Shown: positions 1 to 9,111, counted from the stretch's first letter. The stretch: DNA of 20,779 nucleotides from Chara braunii (GCA_003427395.1 BFEA01000095.1:965484-986262); one strand, 5' to 3'. Made by a program: numbers and translations. The notes: generated from the sequence alone by a model not told the origin.

Positions 1-566
1 CGGTCGGTAGGTGCTTGGAGTGCCTCGGTCGGTATCGCTGCTTGGAGTGCCTCGGTCGGTATAGGTGCTTGGAGTCCTCAGTCGGTAGGTGCGTGGAGTG
101 GCTCGGTGGGTAGGCGCATGGAGTGGCTCGATCGGTATAGGTGCTGGGAATGGGTCGGTCCGTATAGGTGGTTGAATGGCACGGGCGGTATAGGTGCTTG
201 GAGTGGCTCGATTGGTATAGGTGCTTGAAGTAGCTCGGTCAGTAGGTGCTTGAAGTGGCTCGGTCGGTAGGTGTTTGGAGTGACTCGACACGTAGGCGCT
301 TGGAGTGGTTCGCTCGGTAGGTGCTTGGAGACTTGGAGTGGCTAAGTGGGAAGGTGTATGGAGTGGCTCGGTCATTAGGTGCTTGGAGTGGCTCGGTGGG
401 TAGAGGTTCTTAGAGTGGCTTGGTCGGAAGGTGCCTGGAGTGGCTCGATCGATAGGTGCTTGGAGTGGCTCGATCGGTAGGTGTTTGGAGCGGCTCGATT
501 GGTAGGTGTTTCGAGTGGCTCAATGTATAGGTGCTTGGAGTGTCTCGGGGTTTAGGTGCTTGGAGT
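1..566. repeat. Minisatellite, ~25-bp unit
   Basis: A tandem array with a unit close to GGTAGGTGCTTGGAGTGGCTC plus a variable GGTCGGTA part. Units vary by substitution and by an extra TA (GGTATAGG against GGTAGG). I estimate about 22 copies. It stops where the CA microsatellite begins. No unique spacers separate the units, so it is not a CRISPR array. It lies outside the retrotransposon. Confidence 0.9.
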
Positions 567-616
567 GACACACACACACACACACACACATACACACACA
601 CACAAACACACACAAA
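567..616. repeat. (CA)n microsatellite
   Basis: A run of CA dinucleotides interrupted by one TA and by two AA steps, directly joined to the end of the minisatellite. ORFs read through it (His/Thr or Val/Cys repeats) are artefacts of the repeat. Confidence 0.95.

Positions 617-618
<2 letters not shown>

Positions 619-690
<72 letters not shown>
619..690. repeat. (TC)n microsatellite, 36 units
   Basis: An uninterrupted run of 72 bases of TC directly after the CA repeat. A GC-rich stretch of about 90 bases (691-782) follows it and leads into the retrotransposon LTR. Confidence 0.95.
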
Positions 691-692
<2 letters not shown>

Positions 693-782
693 GTGCGCGC
701 GGGCGTGCATGCTCACCCCCACGCGCAGCTCCTCCTCACAGCTCCCGTCCGCAGTTCCCGCCTGCAACTCCCGCACGCACGC

Positions 783-1249
783 CGTCGCACTTTTTCTTTG
801 TCGGGCCTCTACGGGCGACCAAGAAAACCAACAGGATGTCATGCAGGATTTTGTATGTGAATTCAATAAATCAAATTAATTAATTAATGCAAATCCCTTC
901 CTGTTGTGTGCGTCCGGCTTCGAGCGAGACCCTTCAATTACGGTCTTCGCCGGTCCCCGGTCTTAGGAATCTTTTATTTTGATTCGGAACAGTAGAGAAT
1001 TATGCAAATAATAACCATAAAATTATGGGGTGCTATGCATGCATCAATTATGGCAATCTGATTTCAAGAACTCTGATAGAGTCATCCTAGAAATCGATCA
1101 TCAAGCAAGAACAAAGAAAGAAGCAAGACCGACTGACAGACTTGGACAGTGACAAGGTCAAATGAATGAGGGAAGAATGAGAACTCATAATAATCTCAGA
1201 AAGCACACGTAAGCAAGCATGGTCAGCACCTCNCAAGAGTTCTCACTCA
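783..1249 (-). mobile_element. 3' LTR of a giant Ty3/gypsy element
   Basis: Bases 783-1161 align without gaps to 20401-20779, with about 15 substitutions in 379 bases. The outer end is defined by the match to the right LTR, where the sequence starts TGTCGCAC; here the first base is C, so the terminal TG has been lost. The inner end is less certain. I place it at the CA at 1248-1249, so that on the minus strand the LTR would start TGAGTGAG behind a purine run. Inside are two ATGCAAAT octamers (887-894, 1002-1009), an ATGCATGCAT palindrome near 1034, and on the minus strand an AATAAA poly(A)-type signal at 973-978. The 783 boundary is firm, the 1249 boundary tentative. Confidence 0.85.
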
Positions 1250-1258
1250 TCCCTCTGG
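1250..1258 (-). other. Candidate polypurine tract
   Basis: On the minus strand the bases just before the proposed 3' LTR start read CCAGAGGGA, followed by TGAGTGAG. A short purine run at this point is what plus-strand priming needs. The tract is short and the LTR boundary is itself inferred, so this call is weak. Confidence 0.3.
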
Positions 1259-1288
1259 GCAGTCTCTCTCAGTCTCTCATCTTGTTGT

Positions 1289-1933
1289 TCATCCCTGGTG
1301 CTGAAAACCACGTCTGCGAACAGTCTGAGATTGAGGCCTCGTGACAAAGAGCCACCTGAAGCCAGCAAGCTCTGAACACGACCATCCAAGATACATGACA
1401 CGGAAGTTAACCATGGAGCAAAACTCCTCCCACAATGTGGGCAGCCCATCCACTGAAAAGACCCCTCGTCTGAGGTAGGGGTACTTAGTGGGCTCAGTCA
1501 GCGCCTCAATGTCGACCACTGCTGGAGCGATGTACCTCTCTGCCAGGCCAATCATGTCGGGCCAGCTCGTGCCATCAGTATGAAACGGAGGGACAGGAGG
1601 CTTGGGATAGTCAGTATAGAGCTTGGGCCCAAAGCTNCGGATCAGCGTTGTGTTGCTCTCATCGAGCTCTCTCTCCCTCTGCTCCAAGTACCTGGTGGCG
1701 GAGATCCACACCTCGTCGAAATGCTCATGAACCTCCTTGCCCTTCTTCAGGTAAGGCCTCAGATCATGGGTGGTGCCATTAACAAAGTTGGTCTGAACAA
1801 CAAAGATTGACAGGTCTTTCTGTCTGAATCCGACGGCACTGACATAACAATAACGGAAAACCTCCTTGCATGAGAGTCGGTTGAGATTAGTCAGCACTGA
1901 CTCGCAGACTGGAAATGAGTGGACTGTACTCAT
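1289..1933 (-). CDS. 3' accessory ORF, module family member
   Basis: An intact 214-residue reading frame lies just inside the 3' LTR and starts with ATG (MST...). I do not recognise it from any named family. It is clearly related to unit 1 upstream of gag (20053-19652). Both begin MST, and both have a hydrophobic strand followed by a [YH]-D-[IL]-R-P-Y-[VL]-K-K-G motif (here HDLRPYLKKG). Both then have a helix with W, A and a Glu/Arg-rich end (RYLEQRERELD here), and a Pro-rich tail with P-x-P-P-x-P followed by W. One codon holds an N (1637), read as X. After about residue 170 the protein loses resemblance to unit 1. Function is unknown. Its intactness contrasts with the broken pol and suggests it either arrived late or is kept by selection. 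Confidence 0.6.
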   Translation of the reverse strand: MSTVHSFPVCESVLTNLNRLSCKEVFRYCYVSAVGFRQKDLSIFVVQTNFVNGTTHDLRPYLKKGKEVHEHFDEVWISATRYLEQRERELDESNTTLIXSFGPKLYTDYPKPPVPPFHTDGTSWPDMIGLAERYIAPAVVDIEALTEPTKYPYLRRGVFSVDGLPTLWEEFCSMVNFRVMYLGWSCSELAGFRWLFVTRPQSQTVRRRGFQHQG

Positions 1934-2017
1934 GAGAAAGATGTCTGAAATCCGCTGATAAATTCTGACTCGATTACTGATCTAGTTTGCTGAACAGATT
2001 GCTGAATTGTTTGCTGA

Positions 2018-2291
2018 CTGTGTAACACTCCGTACGACGTACAGGGGGTTTATCGTACGGTCGTACGTACGGCCGTATGAATGGCCGTACGGCCGTACGA
2101 ACAGTCCCGTACGAAAAAAAAAAAAAAAAAAAAAAAAAAAAACGTTTTTTTTAATCTCAAATTTGGTAACGAATTTCAATATGACCCTGAGGCAAAAATG
2201 TTTTAGTTTACGGCCCGTACGACCACATGAGCCCGTACGTACGGTCGTACGTACGTACGTACCGCCCGTATTCGTACGGGGGTATACACAG
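2018..2291. mobile_element. CGTACG-rich foldback / MITE-like element
   Basis: The ends are imperfect inverted repeats: CTGTGTAACACTCCGTACGA at the left, and CTGTGTATACCCCCGTACGA read inward from the right. Two clusters of CGTACG, CGGCCG and GTAC palindromes (about 2029-2114 and 2210-2280) flank a central A29 run (2114-2142) followed by CG and T8. TTGCTGA stands at both flanks (2011-2017, 2293-2299), which could be a target-site duplication. However, the same word is common in the surrounding repeat, so this is not decisive. It encodes no protein; ORFs across it only translate the palindromes and the A run. Confidence 0.6.
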
Positions 2292-2365
2292 CTTGCTGAG
2301 TTGCTGATATGGTTGCTGATCTGATTGCTTGGTCTGATTACTCTCTTGACTGTTTGCTGATCTGA

Positions 2366-2749
2366 TTACTCTTCTGACTGCTTGCTGATCTGATGTTGAG
2401 TGACTTGCTGATTAGTTGCAGATTGAGAACTGAATGACGAATGACTTGCTGGTCTGAAAGAAGCACTGAACGATTGCTGATTATAAAACAGACGAGTTGC
2501 TGATCTCAAAGAAACTGATTGATTGCAGATCCAGAAGCTGCTTGAACCCCAAAGCGGCTGAAAGTTACTAACCGAGGACTGACTGTTGCTGAGTGTTGAG
2601 TATTGGCCCGAGCACCGCTCTAAATACTGCCTTGAGCACTGTTTCGGGTACAATTCTGTAAATTGAGAACTGTCCTGAGCATAAAAAATGTTTTGAGTAT
2701 GAAATACAACGCCGAGTACGAAATACTGCTCTGAGTACTGCCTGAACAT
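2366..2749 (-). CDS. Q/S-rich low-complexity ORF, doubtful
   Basis: A 127-codon open frame in the element's orientation, rich in Gln, Ser, Tyr and Asn, with repeated S-x-Q-Y pieces such as SRQYLERCSGQYS. It coincides with the degenerate CTGAGTA/TTGCTGA repeats, and its composition follows from them. I see no domain or signal. It may be nothing more than repeat DNA that happens to lack stops in one frame. Confidence 0.2.
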   Translation of the reverse strand: MFRQYSEQYFVLGVVFHTQNIFYAQDSSQFTELYPKQCSRQYLERCSGQYSTLSNSQSSVSNFQPLWGSSSFWICNQSVSLRSATRLFYNQQSFSASFRPASHSSFSSQSATNQQVTQHQISKQSEE

Positions 2750-3480
2750 TTGTCCGAGTATTGTCTGAATATTGTCTCCAAGTTGTGACTCACTATGTTA
2801 CCTTGTTGCAGGTGGAGGGTTCAATCGGTTGCCACTAGAAGTTGATAGAATTTCGCGTGTACCACTGCGCGGTGTTTAGAGTGTTGCAGAACTCATCTAA
2901 GTCTTGCCCTGGCCTGTTCCATACTCTCTAGCATGCAACTGGTATTGTGTAGTTTGTTGTCAGGCCCGTAGAATTAGTTTACGTATTCGATGTATTTCTT
3001 CTCACCTGCTATTCCGACTGCATGCTCTCTCTACATTTGCGAGTAGGTTTCCATGTCTTTACACACTTCTTCTTCCCATCCCTCTTTCTTTTCCCTGATT
3101 AGTGTTCTCTTCACCACTAGGATCTCATCGTCCTTCATGTTTCCTCCTCCTTTTCTTTACACTCGGATCACACAACAGTAAGCCTCGGATTCTAGGTAAG
3201 TAGCCATCCTCTAGTATGAAGTAATTTGTACGCAGACTGAACGGTGTTTGATAGCCGTCTGATTGTTGTTTGCTCGCTGTTTGAAAACTGCTATCCGAGC
3301 ACTGGTTAAACTTTGTTTGAGTGCAGCTTGAATGTTATTAGCTGCTATTTGATTGTCTGTCTAATTGTTAGTCTGGTTACTGATCTGGTTACAACAGTTA
3401 GCTGCTTTTCGTCTCTTGTTGGCTTGCTGTCTGTTTGACTAGGACTAGTCTCAAGTCTGGTTCAGTTCCTCTATTTAATA

Positions 3481-6120
3481 CTTGCTCATTTGCCCAATGA
3501 ATAATAAACTGGTTTTCTCTCATTGGCACCCACAGACTGCTTTCCTTGCCTCCTCAACGGAGCCCACAGATGAGATGGTTGCACACAGTTTTCCCCATGG
3601 TTGGATTACCGCTCCTCTTATCAGTTAAATCGTGCTCGGGGCCGATATATGTCTACTGCAACACTTCAAGTAACAGTGAATCGTAAAAGCCCCAGGGCAA
3701 CTCATACCGGTCTGGTGATGCTTAGGGTCTCACTTCAGGTTCGATTCTGAGGTGATGTCAGACAATTACTCTTTCCTAGTTCATGGGTTGGACAAGCCAG
3801 TACTATACTCAGTTTGTTTCCACGTTCAATAACTTCTTGAACATTTTCCCAAGTAGTACTTCACGATCAAGTGGCCACAAGTGTCCTCCGAGCATCATTA
3901 ACGAAAGGCTTTGAAACAGGGGACTGTTCCAAGGCTAAAACTCAACGGTTCTAATCACGCTAATCGAAACTGCAATTTGTAAGTGGGTTAAGGTACATGT
4001 CGAAGGGACCCTGCGTCCGATCGGGTTCAGTACACGAGGGGCTCGTTCGGGATATGTCTACTCGTCCAGGCCGCATTTGTAAAAGTTAGAGCATGACAAT
4101 TTGCTCGTTCGTTAATTAGTGATAGTGATGCTTATCGTTACACCGTTACTCCTAGGTCTCAGAATTTTAAATGATGAACAGAGAGTCCGGAGACGACCCC
4201 TTCTTGTAAGAGGAATACACGGTATCGTTAGTGAAGGCCCCAATTTCTATGTGTTGCGAGTCACAGGCTCTGCTTGATTAGTTCTCGGATTACCGCGGAG
4301 TGAAGGTGATCTTCATCCAAGCAATACAAGAATTACTGCAGGTAGTATTTCGCGTTCAAGGATCCACGCAAGGGCTATGCAGAGCGACACTCGAAAGAGT
4401 CCTCGCGAGGATTATCCATCCTAGTTACTCATAGTTAATCTCCGTTGAGCAGAAACCTTGCTATCAAGTAAGCTACTTTTCTCAGCAGTTGACTCCTTCC
4501 CTTATGACTCATCACTTGACAACAATGTTTCAGATTACCATGCTCTCATACGTTTACTGTATTTGGGAAGATCACGTAATCTCATCGGTGATTTGCATTT
4601 CCCCCAGTCATTCGCACTTTCGTTGACTCGAGAGATAATGCAACTCTAAAAACCACGGGCTCTGCGTGGCTGCACAAGATCCCCTAGAGTGACCACGCAC
4701 CGCATAATCGCAGTATCCGCGAACATGCCCAATTGAATGCTCGTTCACTCATTCAAGTACTTATTAGGATCACAGATCAAGAGAACATGCAAGTTCGTTT
4801 AGTTGTACATGCTTTCGGCCAAACCAGAGTATAGAAACTCGTGAGACCGTACGCTCGCACGACTGTCTGCGAGGGGTGAGGAAATAGACTGAAGTTTTAT
4901 CTGCACTTATGCTCCCAACCCCTGTCAAGCCTACACTCTCAGCTTGAAAGAAAGGCTCTTAGGCAATCATCGCTGGAAATTACAAACGAAGTCAGAGAGC
5001 GTCACAAAGATTGTTCCAAAATTGTCAATCTCATTTTTTTCCTAATTCTGCTCAATGCCCCCGTTATTCAATCATGACTTCAGGAGTTGATTATCAGCAC
5101 GGAAACCAGGGGTGATGATCAGGGCATCGCCTCATTCATTTTTGGTTTCACTTGACTCTATTTAATGATACTCGCTTCGTTAGTTACTCACGAGTTATTC
5201 GCCCCGATCTTTTTTGTTTCTACTAACACTAATGTGTTAGTAAACCATAAGATAGTCGCTACGTCCTGGCCCTCATAGCCACAAGGATTAGAACACTGAG
5301 CGAAGGGGATGAAGTTTTCTTGTGCTATCATGCTCTAACAGGGAGTGCAAACTTTAGAGACTGAATTTACATACAATCAAACATTACTGAGCTCGTGTCT
5401 CCGACCAACAGGCTCAATTAGCTCAGTAGTTGTCACCAAGTTACCAAGCAAGGATGAGGGTGACGTCAACCATCAGTTACTTATCCTTTTCATGCCTCCG
5501 AAACTTATCTGGCCAAAAATTGAACAAACGCACGGTAGACCAGCTGCTTATCCGGTCACAGCCTATTCTGCTTGGTCGAAGATGGCGGACGTCTTTGTTC
5601 GCTCCAGATAGTAAGTAATGATCAAGACCCCAATTCAGCTATCTCAGACCCTCGACCCCAAGACTATTCGAGCTCCTCTATATCTGACCTTTGCTTGGAC
5701 TTTTCTATCTTACATTCGTGCAGTAGCAGGAGTCATCACGTTGAACACACACGTAGTGTGAGGAAGAGAACACGGTCCCCTCGTGCTCAAGGGATTATGC
5801 TGCTCAGTTAACCCAGAGAAACGTTCCAAATACGCTCCTTGCTTGGGGTGAGACAACGACACAGGGACTCAGTTGCTGATGTCAACAAAAGTTATCGACA
5901 TCACACTGTAGTGTCCTCAGTTCTCCTTTGCGAATTTCCTCTAGGTCTCGTTACTCACCTACCTTCTCTTGGCATGTCACTAGTGACGGCGAGAAGAAAC
6001 CATATTCCAACTCTCAGATCAGCCCCATGATGATTCTAATGATCACTTACCATGGAACGATTATCATCAACGCGAGTAAGTAGCGACTAATTTCTGTTGC
6101 TAGCGCGCTCACTTTCTTTT
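3481..6120. other. No gene recognised
   Basis: About 2.6 kb of mixed composition without a convincing reading frame; the longest open frames are under 90 codons and look random. Small palindromes are visible: a 24-base hairpin at 3731-3754, a perfect TCCTCGCGAGGA palindrome at 4400-4411, and a perfect 9-bp stem with a TAAT loop at 5221-5242. It lies between the degenerate repeat region and the CpG-rich segment, inside the presumed 3' region of the retrotransposon. It could instead belong to nested, unrecognised insertions. Confidence 0.5.
5221..5242. other. Perfect 9-bp hairpin
   Basis: TACTAACAC, loop TAAT, GTGTTAGTA. The stem is perfect and AT-rich. No flanking gene gives it a function. 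Confidence 0.5.
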
Positions 6121-6616
6121 ATTTTACTTCGTCCCCCGCCCCCCCCTTTTTTTTTTCTTCGTTTTTCACCCTTGCCCTCAGGCTATAGGTAGCACACTCC
6201 AATCTAAAAAATCCCACACCAATTAGTAGGAGAAGGGTGACATCACCAAGAATACTACTCAAAAGTCTGAGCCTCCCTTCTTGTCTATTCCCTCACGACT
6301 CCCTCCGCAACTAGCTCGTAGCCAAAACAGATCACGCATGCACCGATCATAGTAGATGCGTCGAGCCTCCCCCTGTTTACGCAGGCACCAACTTGGCTTC
6401 TCACTGGTCACACACCAATTAGCAGGTAATTACAGCCCACACACGAGTGAAAAGCTATTGATCCGTGTCCAAGACAGGGAGGGACCGTGCTCAACACGCG
6501 GCAAGCGGATCAAGTAGCAACCTACACCACGCCCTGCAGACTAGCCTCTCTTAACAGATACTTCTCATGTTGTTCGGGCAGGTTCCCCCTTTTTCCCTTA
6601 TCTTTTCGTCATTGCT
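6121..6616. other. C/T-rich spacer, no gene
   Basis: It starts with C and T homopolymers (about 6132-6160). A sequence close to CACACCAATTAG[TC]AGG occurs twice (6214-6230, 6411-6426). No open frame or other element is recognisable. Confidence 0.5.
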
Positions 6617-6669
6617 GCACCTGTAGTCACGTCTCGTGAGCATACGAGCAGCGACTGGCGTACAGGTGC
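6617..6669. other. Nested stem-loop
   Basis: GCACCTGTA (6617-6625) pairs perfectly with TACAGGTGC (6661-6669). Inside, GTC (6626-6628) can pair with GAC (6653-6655), and CTCGT (6633-6637) with ACGAG (6644-6648). The result is a long hairpin with internal bulges. Role unknown. Confidence 0.5.
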
Positions 6670-6866
6670 AGGCACGTCACGCGAGCGTGCGAAAAGCAGT
6701 TGACATCAACCACACTCCGCAAGCTCACATCCTGCTTCGCTCACACAGTCGCTCCCTCCGCTGACTCTCCTCTCACACACCAGGCCTCGTCTCGCACACT
6801 CTCGTAACTGCCCCGCGATTGCCCGTCTCTCCCTTCGTTGACCTCTCTCTCTCTCGTGTGTCCCCC

Positions 6867-7400
6867 TTACACGTGTCTTTTCCCCCTATTCTCCTTCTCT
6901 CCCGCCCAGCGGCCTCTCGGCGTTAGTTGTGTCGAGCTGGCCTCGGGTCCCTCCTCCATCGGCTTCACGGCCAAGTGATGCCTCTGGATCTCGCCTGGTC
7001 TGTTCCAAGACCTGAGATCCGTCTCCCGATCTGCATCACTCATCTCACTTTCCCCTCTCGAGTCTCTGTCCTCGTGGACCTGTTCCAGGTCCGCTGTGTC
7101 CATCGAGGTCTCAGTCTCGTGGTAAGCCACCATTATCCGTAGCCTTGTCGTCACTCTGTCCCGTCTAAAGCGTCTCTTCGCTCCGTCTCTCGCCTCCGAA
7201 ATCGCATCCTGCAGCTTCGGGTTAGTCCGCATCTCTCCCTCTCTTGCTCCCTCCACGTTGATCTTCAGTAACACTTCATCTCCACCGTCGTAATTGAGTA
7301 TAACGGTAATCCAGGGCCCTTCTTCGGACACGGGCTTCCAACGGGCCTGGTGATACCACTGGTGATACCAGTACCCGGGTCTGTACCCATGCAGTGCCAT
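6867..7400 (-). CDS. Possible diverged accessory-module ORF
   Basis: A 177-codon open frame in the element's orientation; I take the first ATG, because a stop lies just upstream. No named family is recognised. Residues about 15-110 can be laid against units 1-3 upstream of gag. The line-up is: Y-H-Q-x-R-W for P-Y-E-x-V-R-Y; WITVILNYD for the LYVLTxYF strand; VLLKINV for YDVKIYV; a helix ending in KRRFRRDR for the KEKERFDRE helix; and RLRIMVAYHETET for the strand before the tail. The C-terminal 80 residues are acidic and Ser/Arg-rich with no match. The likeness is in pattern, not strong identity, and rests on eye alignment. It lies in a CpG-rich segment unlike its surroundings. Confidence 0.4.
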   Translation of the reverse strand: MALHGYRPGYWYHQWYHQARWKPVSEEGPWITVILNYDGGDEVLLKINVEGAREGEMRTNPKLQDAISEARDGAKRRFRRDRVTTRLRIMVAYHETETSMDTADLEQVHEDRDSRGESEMSDADRETDLRSWNRPGEIQRHHLAVKPMEEGPEASSTQLTPRGRWAGEKENRGKRHV

Positions 7401-7626
7401 AGCCACTCTTTCTCAATAGCCAGCGCCAGTGCCCAGTCCGCACTATCCCTGTTCGCAGACGTACTTAGCGAGGCTGAATCCAGAGTGCCTGGAATCAACG
7501 CTCCCGCGCAATACCACTACTCACACTCGAGGAGTGATAACACTCCCCTCACGTATTTGCCTCAAGACCCAGGGGCAGCCTCTGTTTTATAGAGCTACAG
7601 GCGAGTGCGACCCCGGTGTGCTCTAA

Positions 7627-8130
7627 ACGAAAAGCTTCAAGGCTCAGTAAAATTTCAGAAGTAAACATAATAATTTTAAAACTGTGATTTTTCATAAAAG
7701 AAAACCAAAGAAATGAAAGAAAAGAAAAGACTTATGGCTGCGATATCCACATGCCTTCTGCTATCGGTCCCAGTCGCTTGGTCTCACTAAAGGGGTGACT
7801 GCTATTCTGAGGTGATGGTCCCATAACGGGATACCGACGATCATATTCCCCCCTTTAAAAATACAACTTCGGCCTATCCCCATCGGGTACCCGTGTCCAA
7901 TGGCAAAGAGGGGGCTTATGACCCTTCTTGGGGGGTGATAGGTTCCCTACCAATGCGGTCGCGGGTGGCCCTTCTTTTGGGGTCTAACCGCGCGGCACTC
8001 AGTCTACGCTCATTCTCAGACGGAATAAGCGAGGCAGGCCAACTCGGACTACAGCTCTAAATTCGGACCGTTGGCCTTCCCGCGAAATGACAAAAGGAAA
8101 AGGAAGGCCTCGCCTGAAAACCGGTAAGGT
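7627..8130. other. No gene recognised
   Basis: It begins with an A/T-rich stretch (7645-7735) and continues into GC-rich sequence with runs such as CCCCCC and GGGGGG around 7850-7945. Open frames are short and overlap on both strands. No coding signal or repeat is convincing. Confidence 0.4.
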
Positions 8131-8137
8131 AATAATG

Positions 8138-8174
<37 letters not shown>
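8131..8174. repeat. (ATA)n microsatellite
   Basis: A run of AAT/ATA triplets with one early interruption (AATGATA). Ile- or Leu-rich ORFs across it on the minus strand are artefacts of the repeat. Confidence 0.9.
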
Positions 8175-8176
<2 letters not shown>

Positions 8177-8307
8177 GTGGAAAGAAAGGATGGCGCTTCA
8201 AATTTTCTTCGCGCCATAGTTTCGCCTGAATAGTGGTGCAAGTCCACGCACAAACCCAAAATCCGATTTTCATCCTTACCCCCTTTTCTTTCTTTTTCAC
8301 ACTTCCC

Positions 8308-8409
8308 TTTTTCAGGCCCGCTGTATCTACCGTGCAGTACAGCTACTGGGGTCCTACCGCGTTAATTAGATCTTTGGTTTTCTCTACCTTTGGTTTTTCA
8401 GGCCCGCTG
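8308..8409 (+). repeat. Duplicated TTTTTCAGGCCCGCTG
   Basis: The 16-base word occurs at 8308-8323 and 8394-8409, each time after a pyrimidine-rich run. This makes both look like 3' splice sites (pyrimidines, then CAG) followed by the same exon start. No coding frame supports real splicing. Confidence 0.45.
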
Positions 8410-8748
8410 CTTTTTGTTTAGCCTTCTGTTTCTCTGACTGTTGTCTGTGTCATGCACTTGACCCATAACCCTGTAGAGGGGCGCTTGGTGCATAATAGAA
8501 AAGACAACACCTATCCCTCTACTTTCGCGTGCCAGGGCGAGCCCGACGGCTACCACGGCCACAGGCCGGTTGTGCTCTGCTATACAGCAGGGCGCCGAGC
8601 CTGCGTGGACCAATGGAAAGTCCTGCGGCGCACCTTTGTGCTGAGGCAAGCGCGAAGCAGGACCGGTCCACGTCATGGTGTAGCCTAGGTACCAAGGGTC
8701 ATAGAGTTTCGAGAGTAGCTTCAGATCGCAACACTGAAACTAAGAGTG

Positions 8749-8770
8749 GTACCAAGTTGGGACTTGGTAC
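8749..8770. other. Perfect hairpin GTACCAAG/CTTGGTAC
   Basis: An 8-bp perfect stem with a 6-base loop (TTGGGA). The same GGTACCAAG word also stands near 8688. It lies about 100 bases before the TATA-like box. Confidence 0.5.
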
Positions 8771-8819
8771 ACGGAGGAGGGCCGGGACACCGCGCCCTCC
8801 GACATAATACCAAACCCCC

Positions 8820-8839
8820 ACCCAGCGTCCCCGCTGGGT
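8820..8839. other. Hairpin ACCCAGCG/CGCTGGGT
   Basis: An 8-bp perfect stem with a 4-base loop (TCCC), 20 bases upstream of the TATA-like box at 8860. Confidence 0.5.
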
Positions 8840-8859
8840 CGGAACGCATGATCAGCCAG

Positions 8860-8866
8860 TATAAAT
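8860..8866 (+). promoter_or_regulatory. TATA-box candidate for the 9112 ORF
   Basis: TATAAAT on the plus strand, about 250 bases before the ATG at 9112. A start of transcription around 8890-8900 would give a leader of about 215 bases. The call rests on the motif and its position only. Confidence 0.3.
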
Positions 8867-9111
8867 CAGTGTAGACCAGCAATAGACGCACTCTCTCTTA
8901 CCGCTTCTTGCGGCAAGATGAGAGACGAGCACACTACTAAGAAGGAAAGGAAGGTGTGTTGTGGAGGAACGAAACAGGAGCAAGAATGGCGAACAACAAA
9001 AGAAAACAGGGAAAGGAGGTAAGGGCAGATTGAAAAAGGTTGCCGTGTGTCTTAAGAAGGAGAGCGCGAGCAAAGCGGATGTGTGGGAGACCACGACGGG
9101 GCAAGAATACC

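Larger units (their letters stand above)
1934..3480. repeat. Degenerate TTGCTGA / CTGATT-rich region
   Basis: A stretch of irregular short units such as TTGCTGA, CTGATCTGATTG and CTGAGTACTG, spaced roughly 12-30 bases apart. It is densest at 1934-2017, 2292-2780 and 3230-3420. The middle part (about 2800-3230) is T- and C-rich without clear units. The foldback element at 2018-2291 is inserted in it. It lies upstream of the 3' accessory ORF in the element's direction and resembles the CTGAAA array after pol. Confidence 0.6.

Noticed and set aside
1-566. Repeated 25-bp units resembling a CRISPR array
   Set aside because: No unique spacers separate the units, and the context is clearly eukaryotic.
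410-879. ORFs on both strands across 410-879 with His/Thr, Ser/Leu, Val/Cys or Arg/Glu runs
   Set aside because: They only translate the minisatellite and the CA and TC microsatellites.
1982-2324. ORFs over the CGTACG and A29 segment
   Set aside because: Lys or Phe runs from the homopolymer and palindromes; no coding character.
3731-3754. Hairpin CACTTCAG-GTTCGATT-CTGAGGTG resembling a tRNA T arm
   Set aside because: No acceptor stem, A box or anticodon arm could be placed around it, so no tRNA is called.
5345-5811. Overlapping plus-strand ORFs of 60-90 codons
   Set aside because: Overlapping frames of similar length with no motif, repeat or neighbour support; chance open frames.
7999-8300. 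Ile- and Leu-rich minus-strand ORFs
   Set aside because: They arise from the ATA microsatellite.
8398-8807. Overlapping ORFs on both strands in the GC-rich 8400-8800 segment
   Set aside because: Both strands and several frames are open at once, as expected from GC-rich sequence; no recognisable domain.
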